A DNA stretch of 64,000 bases from Gaertneriomyces semiglobifer (lineage: Eukaryota; Chytridiomycota; Chytridiomycetes; Spizellomycetales; Spizellomycetaceae): positions 868,001-932,000 of the forward strand of contig JAHLKF010000005.1 of assembly GCA_025558075.1 (NCBI GenBank). The letters run 5' to 3'. Both the position numbers and the translations under genes were made by a program. Positions 23,234-32,786 of this stretch are shown piece after piece. The first letter of the stretch is position 1. Each line of letters starts with the position of its first letter. The notes under the pieces are model-generated. The model was given only the letters and a program-made list of their open reading frames with translations. It was not told where the DNA came from and made no database searches.

Positions 23234-23704
23234 TCAGAAGCAAGGTTGTGATGTAGAGCGGTTGGGCGTGAGAATCGCGTCCATATTTCGCAGATACGTG
23301 CCGATCGGGCGTTGTGAGGAACATGCAGAGCTATCCCGTCCCGCGGGAGATACTGCAGCGTTCGTGCACGTATAAGTAGTGCCGCTGCGTTGTGCAGCGC
23401 GGGCGATGTGCTCTTCGGCCGTTTGCGCAAACAGGTGGCGCCTGTACATTGCGTCGTGTTCCCGCCGCATACGTCGTCGCATTTCAAGTACCTCTTCAAT
23501 GTCGTCTTCTGTTAACGGATCCACCTCAATGGACGTTCGGTCGTAGTCACTTGGGGAAAAGGTAGGCATCACTTCTACCGTACGGCAGAAGCTGACTCGT
23601 CGACTGTTATTGGATGCAGTGCACTCTGACGGATAATACGCGCAATCGGGCTCCCGATGGCTTACGGGTGGGCTTGGAGGATGATAGGAGCTGACGGAAA
23701 GCAT
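23234..23704 (-). CDS. Small intronless protein with RVSF (PP1-docking-like) motif
   Basis: A single exon of 156 codons starting at ATG 23704. Residues 35-39 read RRVSF, matching the RVxF docking motif that binds protein phosphatase 1. This runs straight into a block that looks conserved rather than random (VEVMPTFSPSDYDRTSIEVD at about 43-62, then LTEDDIEEVLEMRRRMRREH). The rest is Ser/Pro-rich at the N-terminus and Ala/Arg/Thr-rich at the C-terminus; there is no membrane segment or signal peptide. Single-exon structure is unusual in this window but fits a short gene. A PP1 regulatory role is inferred from the motif alone. I recognise the general pattern of an RVxF-type motif followed by a YDR segment, but cannot name a family. 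Confidence 0.6.
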   Translation of the reverse strand: MLSVSSYHPPSPPVSHREPDCAYYPSECTASNNSRRVSFCRTVEVMPTFSPSDYDRTSIEVDPLTEDDIEEVLEMRRRMRREHDAMYRRHLFAQTAEEHIARAAQRSGTTYTCTNAAVSPAGRDSSACSSQRPIGTYLRNMDAILTPNRSTSQPCF

Positions 23705-24651
23705 CTTTCACAGTACGTTTTCGTGAACAGCTTGCGAGAAAGGGGAGTTGGGATGTTTTGATTTACATTCTTCCAAAATTAAACGTCCCAGGCATGCAAT
23801 TATATAGCGAGCGCTTGAGGTAAGCTTTAAGACGGCTCCGAACGTCACTGGGCATGGAAAAAACATAATCGTGCTGTAATGGCGGCTCCATCGGGTATCA
23901 TCACAGAGATAGATCAAATGGCGTCGTTCGTTAAGGCGATGTGTGATTTCATCTGAAATTCCCCGGCCACAAAAAGGACCCCTCAACAACAACCCGAGCC
24001 CCTATCATCAGGAATCCTCGCGTGAATCATGTTCTTGTGGCTCTGTCCTGGGTCTTGCACTCTTGTCATGAGCAGGGAAGAATGACGTTGTGGGGATTAC
24101 CGGCCTGGCGGAGATTGTTACCCCCAAAAAGATAATCACGGGTAAATACAAAAAATAAATTTACAGTACCGGCGGTACTTGCACGACGTAATTTCTCGGT
24201 AAGGTTGGGTACTCAGGAGAACATAGGAACACTGTTTGCTCGACTTTTTTCCTTTGACGGTCCCATTTCAAGTGTCACATGGTAACGACCTGCCAGACTG
24301 CTTATTTTGCAGCGTCAATTTCAAACAATCTTTCAATTCTGCTCTTCGTGGTTGGAGCTTTTGAAATCCGCCCGGCAACCAGGTAACCAGTACACTGCTG
24401 ATTGAGGCCTTGCCAGAAACTGTGGCACACACGCGCTATCTCTAGGCGGCTTTTTCTACAAGATTGGTTCACTATTGTGCACTACCTATTAATGCTGCTG
24501 CTATGTCTTGCTACAATATGTGATCTATCTTTTACGGGAGTGAAACAGAGGCCTCCAGGGCGTTAATGCGGAAAAAGAAGCAAGTTCAGCGATGAGGAAA
24601 ACTTCTGGTTTGCCTTGAATGGTTGCGTTTGCGTTGCACAACAAACTCTGG
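23705..24651. other. Long intergenic region
   Basis: About 950 bases between the RVSF-protein start and the stop codon of the finger-protein gene, both on the minus strand. Open frames are short and broken, and no RNA gene or repeat was recognised. It should contain the promoter of the small gene and the 3' untranslated region of the finger protein. Confidence 0.5.
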
Positions 24652-26028
24652 TTAGAAGGGGGCATTGGGTTCAATCTTTACGGCGGGTGGTGAGATAGGC
24701 GACGCAGGCTTCTCTTGTGAGGTTTGATTCAGTTGAAAGTCCAAATGCCTGGACGGCATTAAGGGTGTGGCATATGGCGAAAGTGGGTACTCCCGGCCAG
24801 TCGTGCAATCAACAGGCTCTGAAGGCAAAGGAAAATACCGACGGGCTTCCAGTGCGGACTCGATGGCATCAAGGTCATCAATCCTAGGTCGACCGGGTAC
24901 GTTAGCGGTGGTGCGAATTCCAAGAAGATGGCGTATGTGTCGAGCTTGGCCGACATCATGCAGGAAAGACAAGTCGACCTCGTTCTTTAGTTCTTCAAAG
25001 TCATCCTGGTGATCGGGGTAAGCATGACAAATATTGGCGCACCACATTAAGACTGCTTGCTGAACGGGGACTGAGGCTTGACGGACTTCATTGAGATCCC
25101 ATCGGCCGTACCATAACCCTCGCAGGATATCGCAGTCATGCTGCGCCTGGCAGTCGCGAATGGCCTCGGTCACGGACTCGTGCTTGACCAGTATGGCCGA
25201 TGAGGTTCTGGAAGGGGGAAGTAGAGTCGAAGTCGCGGACCTTTCGTGTACGGGTACATGTTGTGCGGGAACAGATTGTCCATTTACCCAGTATGTCACG
25301 GTGGCATTCTCGTAAGAGGTATAAGGATGCATTGAAGAACCGACATCTGCAGGGTCATCAAACCGGTTTGACGTTGCCTCCCGTGGAGAATCTGTATGCG
25401 TAAGGCGTCAACACAAAAGCTTCGCACCGGCTACTGCTACAGACATACCTAAGTCGTTGGAATCCGACGTGGTTGAAGTCGATGTTCCTCGGCGCGCACG
25501 GGGCTTACGACGCACGAGATTCCTTCTACTGGGACGAGTTCGGGTTCTGCGAAGCGGGCCGGCATCGTCAGAAGAGTCATCCAAACCGGGTTGGTCATCT
25601 TCTATTCATCAGGTGGTTAGTGTCAAATAGGACGTGATGGCGGATGCTGATGCATTAGTACTTACCGGACTCGCAAACAGTCGCATACGTGCGATGCTTT
25701 CTCCACTCATGCCGGGCTTGGTCGTACTTGTTGCCAAAACAGCCATCGAATCTGCCACCACCCGAGTGCTTGGGCGGACAAATGTGACAACAGAATAAAA
25801 CCTTGCTTTCCTCATACCTAAAGAAGTTTTTTGGTCAGAAGTGATCTTTTGTCAGGACAACACTATGCCGACTTACAGGGGGTTTTCGGTGACCTCCTCA
25901 GGAGGGGGCTGCATACGGTCTTCAAGCCATTTAGGACATTCCCTTTGCAGATGAAATCTGAAAGAGCCTGCGTCCTCTTTAAGTGGCTTATGGCAAGCGC
26001 GACAGATCAACTTCCTTTTCCAAGGCAT
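24652..26028 (-). CDS. C2HC/C2H2 zinc-finger-like protein, unknown target
   Basis: Four exons. Exon 1 (25876-26028) encodes a 51-residue start MPWKRKLICRACHKPL with a C-x2-C-x12-H-x4-C finger (CRACHKPLKEDAGSFRFHLQ then REC). After a GTAAGT intron, exon 2 carries a second finger: CHICPPK, a Gly-rich insert, then ARHEWRKH. Exon 3 is acidic, then strongly basic (RRTRTRPSRRNLVRRKPRAR). Exon 4 (to 24652) has a Ser/Thr/Pro-rich part and a conserved-looking helical block (DCDILRGLWYGRWDLNEVRQ, then VLMWCANICHAYPDHQDDFE). The introns are about 60 nt with CTAAC-type branches. A DNA- or RNA-binding nuclear protein is the likely reading; the C-terminal helical domain is not one I recognise. Confidence 0.7.
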
Positions 26029-26316
26029 GTCTGTCAACCGCAACCCTTATCCTGTGTTTACTTCTAACAAAACGAGGCGTTGCAGTGGACAAATTGAATG
26101 GCTAAGATGTCGTCGGGTCAAGCCCAGCCTTCGCCGTGCCGATTCAACGATCTACGATCGACGGCATTTGACTGAAAGCGTGTGGGGTGGATAAGCTAGC
26201 CGTCAAACCTGTCAACCTGCAACATGAATTTTCGCACGCGTACCGGCTGTCAACTTACGTAAACACGAGTTTGGATCAATGATATTATTTGTTGCTGTCG
26301 ATAAGCCTTCGATGAA

Positions 26317-26399
26317 GGCGAGATGGCCGAGTTGGTCTAAGGCGTCAGGTTAAGGCCCTGATCTCTCCGGAGGCGAGGGTTCAAATCCCTCTCTCGTCA
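26317..26399 (+). tRNA. tRNA-Leu, anticodon AAG
   Basis: 83 bases, no intron. The acceptor stem GGCGAGA pairs with TCTCGTC (one G-T pair), with discriminator A. The D arm contains the A box TGGCCGAGTTGG. The anticodon stem TCAGG/CCTGA encloses the loop TTAAGGC, so the anticodon AAG is at 26352-26354 and reads CUU (and CUC after inosine modification). A long variable arm typical of class II tRNAs follows. The T arm GAGGG/CCCTC encloses TTCAAAT and contains the B box GGTTCAAATCC. CCA is not encoded, as expected for a nuclear eukaryotic gene. Confidence 0.97.
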
Positions 26400-26400
26400 C

Positions 26401-26407
26401 TTTTTTT
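26401..26407 (+). terminator. RNA polymerase III T-run terminator of tRNA-Leu
   Basis: Seven consecutive T residues begin two bases after the discriminator base of the tRNA, the standard Pol III termination signal. Confidence 0.9.
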
Positions 26408-27132
26408 GTTCGCTCTTTGAGCCATCCAGTGCTGCCATACGCTGATGTGCCAGCGTACTATAACCTACTGCCATACTACAGACGTACCTATAGTACATCG
26501 GGTTCTGGACTTTCTAAATAGTGTTAGCGTTCATCGTGGTCGGTGATTCATCGATTCCCATTTGCATGGGGTTTAAAACCACTTGAGGTGTTGAGGTGTC
26601 CGCGAAGTTGCAGAAGGTCCCTCGAATCTTCAGCGGACTATTTGATCGTGAACTTTGAGCCTGAAGTCCATCTTTAATTAGTTACTTGACGAGGACGATA
26701 ATCCACGGATAACCAACCATATTGCCGACTTAGGCATTTATATGAAACGCACTGAAGAGACTGTATACGTTCTTCAATATGGTTTCACCAAATAAGTATT
26801 CACCGACAGAAGCATCACAGAAGCGATGACAGTCTAATTGAAGACAGGGGGCGCCTCATGAGAAAGTTTGGAAAGTTCATCCTATTTAACTCTGACCCAG
26901 TGACCAACTGTGCGAAGGGTGGCCCGTTCGTTGTTCAATATGTGTCGGTTGACGGACTGTATTTTTGGCAACATCTTTCCCACCAATTCGTCTGCTAACA
27001 GGCACTGAACGTGTGCTATAAGAGGGACAGTGGAAAAGATGAACCGCATCACCAGCTGGATGAGGAACTGGGTAGGAAATTTGGTCTGGTGCTTGTTCAG
27101 CACAAAAGAGAGAGAGGCGATTTGTGGAAATC
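26408..27132. other. Intergenic region upstream of the seven-helix protein
   Basis: This AT-richer stretch holds the promoter of the downstream plus-strand gene. Minus-strand frames at 26882-27191 are short and lack start context or domain signal. Nothing else was recognised. Confidence 0.5.
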
Positions 27133-28322
27133 ATGGCTATAGGAGATGCAGATCTTCTGCAGGTCGCGGTTAGAGATTTTGTGGGCGCCATGATTCTCTA
27201 CGGCATTTCGGTTTTAGGTATGAGATAACCTTAAAATCAGCGATTGCTGGTCTCTCTACTAAGCGCAACACTCTGCAGTGACATTGGGTATCATACTGTA
27301 CGGCATTCGCGTGTTCATCAAAAACCGTTCTGCAGATGGTGCAGCAGGCATTGCCAGCGGGATCCTTTTCTTGACAATGACGTCGTTGTCCATCGTCAAC
27401 TGCCTTCACTTCATATACTCTGATTCGGTACAACACAAGCGAGGACAATCATTCTCCGACACATTCGCGATTCTTGCTCCCACTCCCATACTGTATGCGT
27501 GCATCTACCTATTTTCCGTTGTGCACAGAGTTTTCAGTTTCAGCAAGATGTGGATCATGTTGGCTATCGCGCTTACGACAGTCGTCTTTTTGATGTGCTT
27601 CACGGGATACGTCGTGTGCACTGCTCAGGGTGAGAAACTGGACCCCAAGTGGGACACGAGGATGGCATTTTTCTCAATTTACACGGGCTATGTACCCATC
27701 GCTGCCAGCATCATAAGTATAACGATCATTGTGTAAGTGTTATGCTGATGCGCAGAGTGCGTGTGCTCAGACTAAAGGTGCAAATTACCCAGATTCATTG
27801 CGCGGCTTAAACGTCAGTTGCAGCGTCCGCCAACCTCAGGCAGCGAGGGTGATAAAACAGCCACGCCATCTTGGCGTCGTAATATTCGTGACTTCCTGGT
27901 ACCAAAGGCGGAAATTGAAATCCTTTTTCGTAATGCGGTTCTCATCGCATCCTTGGCCGGACCATGTACGATCTGCATCTGGATATATGGGTTTGGAAGT
28001 TTTAATCCGATATACGATGCTTTCACTACTTTATGTAAGCAACTCTATGGTGTTATGTCTCCGCAACTTCTGTTCACTCCATACTTTAGATTCCGATGCA
28101 TATGCGATGGCGATACTCTACTACATATACCTGGTCAAGCAACTCGCGCGGTTCCAGTCTCACTTGCGTCCACCGGCTGGACAACTCCAGAAGCCGCCAG
28201 CACAAAAGTCGACGAATGCCTCGGTTGCCTCCGAAGACACACGACAAAAATCGACAGTCACCCCGAACACTGGTCTTCGAGGCAAATCAGATCCAGCACT
28301 GACAGCGCCTATCGACTGCTAG
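27133..28322 (+). CDS. Seven-transmembrane orphan protein (GPCR-like topology)
   Basis: Four exons: ATG 27133 with the intron beginning GTATGA after GISVL; a large exon from about 27278; an exon from about 27795 (after GTAAGT); and a last exon from about 28090 to the stop at 28322. The product has about 350 residues and seven hydrophobic segments: (1) FVGAMILYGISVLVTLGIIL, (2) GILFLTMTSLSIVNCLHFIY, (3) ILAPTPILYACIYLFSVVHR, (4) MWIMLAIALTTVVFLMCFTG, (5) YTGYVPIAASIISITIIV, (6) LFRNAVLIASLAGPCTICIW, (7) AYAMAILYYIYLVKQLA. A basic loop with a Pro/Ser-rich insert lies between helices 5 and 6, and the tail is hydrophilic and Ser/Thr-rich. This layout suits a G-protein-coupled receptor or a related fungal seven-helix family. 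No DRY or NPxxY motif is present, and I cannot assign it to a class. Confidence 0.75.
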
Positions 28323-28724
28323 TGTTAAGCCAGTGCACGTTATTTTAGCAGTTCAGGCCTGAGGTAGCCGAAGTTTTGGGTATGGTATTCAAGTGGCAAT
28401 TGCCAGACGGGATTTTCGCATTTGTCATATTCATGAGAAAGTGGGAGTAATTTGACCATGAGAGGGACTTTGGTTGCGAAGACCGTGTGTAATGAAAACT
28501 GTGGGCCATGATACCGGAATGCAACAATGATTGTCAGCATTTGATTAAACCTCTGTTTACGCATCGCAAACTTGACATTAGCACCAGTAAGAGGGTTTAA
28601 TCTTCTATTCGGGTATTTCGAGTAACATAACACTAAAAGCGCGCATTGCTTTCCATGATCCAATGCGTTTCCCTCCCACCAAATCACTCAGGACACGAAC
28701 TCGTGACTTTCACACAGTCTATCT
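28323..28724. other. 3' intergenic region between convergent genes
   Basis: This 402-base region lies between the stop codons of the seven-helix gene (plus) and the chitin synthase (minus). Only shadow frames are present. It contains the 3' untranslated regions of both; no RNA or repeat was seen. Confidence 0.5.
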
Positions 28725-31700
28725 CTATCTCTCAGACCGTTTCGCTTGCATCTTCCGATTACGCTCACTTTGAGGAACAAACTTTCTGCTGAAGACCACA
28801 TAACCCATTGCCTCTAACAGCCAAGCCACTACGTATATGGTGCTCCCCACGAAACGAACAGCCGATAACGCCGCAACGGACCAAAATATAAAGCTGAGGT
28901 ATGGGTGAACCGGATTATCAGCTGCTTGAATCTTCTCCGTAATGGCGCTGGTGGTGAAAACAATGATAAGAGCGGCATTGCTGAGCAACCACAATAACAC
29001 GACCCGTGTACGGTAAAGGCGGAAATAGTCATCCAATTTCGTCTGCCGGTCACGCCCCGCCTTCGTCTTCTCAGGCCGATTGAAAAGTGTTCGCATACTT
29101 CCTTCATACATGGCGTTGAGGCTCGCTTGATCATCTTTAGGAAGTTCGACGGTCACTTCGTCTTTTGACTCATTCCTAACAGCGGCGTTGGCAATGGTGA
29201 CAGTTTGAGAAACATTATCTCCTTTGGTGCCCCAACTGATGTCGTGTAGGTTGCAAACTATGATGATGGATAAGCAGTCAGCCCTGAGACGTGACTGAGT
29301 ATGACGGTTTCCACTTACAAGCGTATACGTTGAAGATGTTGACGTACGCGGGGAGCAGGAACATGTACTGCAAGGATGAACCGAGTTGAGGTTATTGACG
29401 GTGTAGAGTGCAGACAGTCGCTGCGGGTGTCCGTACCTGTACCATACTTGTCAAGACGTGCCAAGGATCTGCGTGCATGACACTGCTGAGAATATATAGC
29501 CCGTAGGTGCTGCCAAGGGAGACAATGATGTCCCTAAACGCGGGCTCTCGTATGATCAGGTCCCCGATTTCCGCCCATTCTTGAGAGGTTTTGGGAACGC
29601 CTTCATAAACAGTGTGGCCTCCCATAAACAGCAGGAATCCCATAACGATCGCAAACAGTACCAGAATTGAATAGTAAAGCACTTTGCTGGCTTGCGGGCG
29701 GTTGCCTAAAGTGACGGATTAGGTAGGCATGGCTAATGGCAGGTGCTGAGACTTACCAAACGAAATGATGAACAAAGTTGCAAGGGCGGCAAAGTAGAGG
29801 TATTGGAGAACAGTGAAGATCGTAGGGCCGGCACCCCCAAAAGGATCCGTCTCTGGGTTCTGTGTTCCCTGAAAGAGCAGATGGAACGTGAGATAGAAAT
29901 TGCCCTGTTGCTTGCGTTAGTCGACGGATAGCGAACGATGGCAGGGCGCACAACTCACAATAGCAAACCATGAGAATAGAAGGTTATAACAGTTATACAT
30001 CTCTTGGAAGAGAAAGACGAGCTTTCGCGGAAACGAGTGAGATGATTGCCAGAAGGCGGAGAAATTCAAAACGGCATGCACAGCCGCGAATGTTGAGCCG
30101 TTCAACCAACGGCGACGCTGAGAAACAAGCTCTGGCAAAGTCGACGGGGCATCCGTCTCGGCCTTGGCGTTCTTGACGTACTACACATCCCGCAACATCA
30201 GGTGGCAAATCCATTTGGAAAAGTTGACGTTTGACCCACCTTCAGGAGCCAGTTCTCGTTCCGCTTCGTCACCAGCTCGAAACAAAGAATCCGATCCTCC
30301 GCAAGGTACATGTTCGCTTCAGAAACACTGGCTTGATCATTGTGCTTTTCTCCTTTGAAGTAGCTCGCAAGCGGACCAGTTGTGATTGAAGAATTCTGCA
30401 GGGCGGAATAGCGGTACGCAGAGAAAGCGCCTGGCAGTACCTGAATGTAACCAAAGACCGATTCAAGTGGTTTATCCAAGATGTTGGACATCCTAGTAGG
30501 GAACGGTCACCTCCGGAATATCTGTTGTCCGATATAAACGCAGAGACTCACTTGTACTCAAAGTTCTGCGCTGCCACCAGTGGATTGAGCAAATTCGAAC
30601 ATCCCGCACCAAGGTCAACCGCTATCTCTCCGCAGGCACCCCCCACTTGTGAATCGGCGTCGAAAGCTGTGGTCATGATTAAGCCGCTGTTCCAAGTACA
30701 ATTGCGATCCTGTACATTGCATACAGTCCACCTACCTCTCCAAAGATGGAAAATCGACGTGGACGTTGGTTTGGTGCCAACATCCAATAATACACAAACG
30801 TTGGGTTTTAGCATTGGGCCAAAAGCATTAAAGAACCATCGGTGACTGTTGATCTGTACCACGATTAGCTTGCAGTACAATCGAGATATTGCCGGCACAA
30901 ACCAAACCTTTTTCGCATTCTTCTCTTTGAGGCAAAAAAGTACTTGAACGGGTACAATGCCATTTCTATGAGTGCGGATTTCCAGATTCTCGTCAAATGA
31001 GATTTGAGTAGTGAATTCGTACAAGTGCGCTGTGACTTGTTTCCCATCAACTTGAACTCGCTCGAGGCCAGGCGCGTACACACCCATGGCCTGTAGCATG
31101 GTGAGGACCCGCTTGTTGACTTTGGTTCTGCCATCTGACACAATGCAGACCACGACATTCTTCCAGCCGTCGGGACCCCAAGAAACTGGGCATCCTTCGG
31201 AGCACATGAATGCAATGTTTTTCTGCACGCTGCTCATTGTCTTGGCAAACAATTGTTCATCCTCATTGTACATCGTCATGACAATGAAAAGCTCAGTGTC
31301 CCGACGCAGAAGACGAGGCCGTAAATCGTAGCCAAACTCTGGCTTCGCAAAATCATCCTGTAATGAGACTCTGTAAGAACAACGGACTCTTATCTATATC
31401 CACAATGGCCAGCACTCACAGGATCGCACGTCACGGCAGTGTACCTGAGGCGCAAGAACTCGTTATCTTTCTTTTCCTCGCACTCATCCAGGTACTTTGG
31501 AGCAACCGGGAAGTCCACAACAAAATTTCCAGTCTGCAGTGGCACTTTCCTACGAACTGTGGCAATGCGCCCAACCAAATCCCGCTGTGAGGCAGTTGGA
31601 GTAGACGGAGGCACCGCAGCACTACCAACAGGAGAGGGCACAGCATAGTGAATGTGAGCACGCGGCCTTGAAGGAGTTGGTGAACCTGGAGCTGAATGTG

Positions 31701-32043
31701 CGGAATGAAGCGCTACGTCCGGACGCAACGTTTCGGCAGACGCCTGAGGATACAACGCGCGCGGCGGAATAGGAGAAGGCGGCAAGGACCCTTGAGATGG
31801 AACCGAGCGACGCGGCTGGCTTGGAGAAGCTGGAGCAGAATGTGGATAGTAATCCATAGGAACGGGTTGCACATACACGGGTGCACCAGGCATTGCACGC
31901 GGTCCAACTACTTGGTGTTGCCGTACATCGCCATCGGATCCTGGTGTAAACCTCTGCGGTGCCGGGTAAGGAAATCCATCTGGCTGCGGCGAGGGAAAGT
32001 GCAGCCTGGGGCTAAGCGGATCTGGGGTTGGTTGCTCGCTCAT
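28725..32043 (-). CDS. Chitin synthase (GT2, class I-III type)
   Basis: Plasma-membrane enzyme that polymerises UDP-GlcNAc into chitin for the cell wall. The start is [12 protein letters not shown] at 32043, and a long Pro/Ser-rich N-terminus follows. The conserved N-terminal region includes [20 protein letters not shown] and [20 protein letters not shown]. The catalytic core shows [17 protein letters not shown], then EDRIL (in the exon ending near 30200) and QRRRW (about 30110). C-terminal membrane helices follow, with the typical segment [20 protein letters not shown] then [11 protein letters not shown]. The last exon ends with two helices and a basic tail (KMQAKRSER). The donor after TCDP near 31420 and several other short introns are evident. 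The order N-domain, GT2 core, C-terminal helices, without a myosin motor, indicates a division I enzyme. Confidence 0.93.
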
Positions 32044-32786
32044 CTGTCACGACGTCCTCGGTCCACCGCTGCTCTTGTGCAATAACGAAGTGCTCTAGAT
32101 TGATTAACACTGGTTGCTGGGTCGTTGGTGTCCATGTCCCTCGGTTTTCCGCCACTTGGGGTGGGAGGGTTGAATTCTAATTATAGCATTCTGGCATCTG
32201 AAAAGTTGTCGATCACTCTGCCAACATTCGGATTTTCATTGGTTCGTTACCTTGAAATGAAAGGGTTTGAAGCCAACCCAATCTCAAGAGACTCGCCCGG
32301 ATTAAACACCTGCTTGTACCGGCTGCGTATCACCGTTCAGGCAAGGGTCGCAACTGTTCAAGGAGTGCCTTGACCCGTCGCTGGCGAAGACCATCACTGT
32401 TACCCATGATGCAGACTGCCGCGCGAACTCAGTTTGAACTCGTAGAAATTACAAGACGACGTCGCCGGAAATAAGACTGCAAAGATTGCCAGCACCAGCC
32501 ATGCCTTGACTGTGTACATAGCGACAGGGTTAGTTTTTCGACTTGTACATGTACGCTTCGCGAATTCCTGAAGCCATTGATGTCACGGTGCCAGTTTTGA
32601 ACCAGGAATGACGGGGCCACACAAACATGAATCCAATTCAGCTTTATCTCCATTTATTTGGAACTGCGTGTTAGCTGGTTTACAGCACCGCTTGGCATTG
32701 ACCGCACGATATCTTTTATGGTCTCAAGTGTCATGCAGAGATTTCATCCATCAACTGCTCTCTACATCTTGGCCCTCCCTATTGCA
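32044..32786. other. Promoter region of chitin synthase and 3' flank of the AT-hook gene
   Basis: The 743 bases hold only short open frames on both strands with no domain or splice support. It should carry the chitin synthase promoter. No repeat or RNA gene was seen. Confidence 0.5.
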
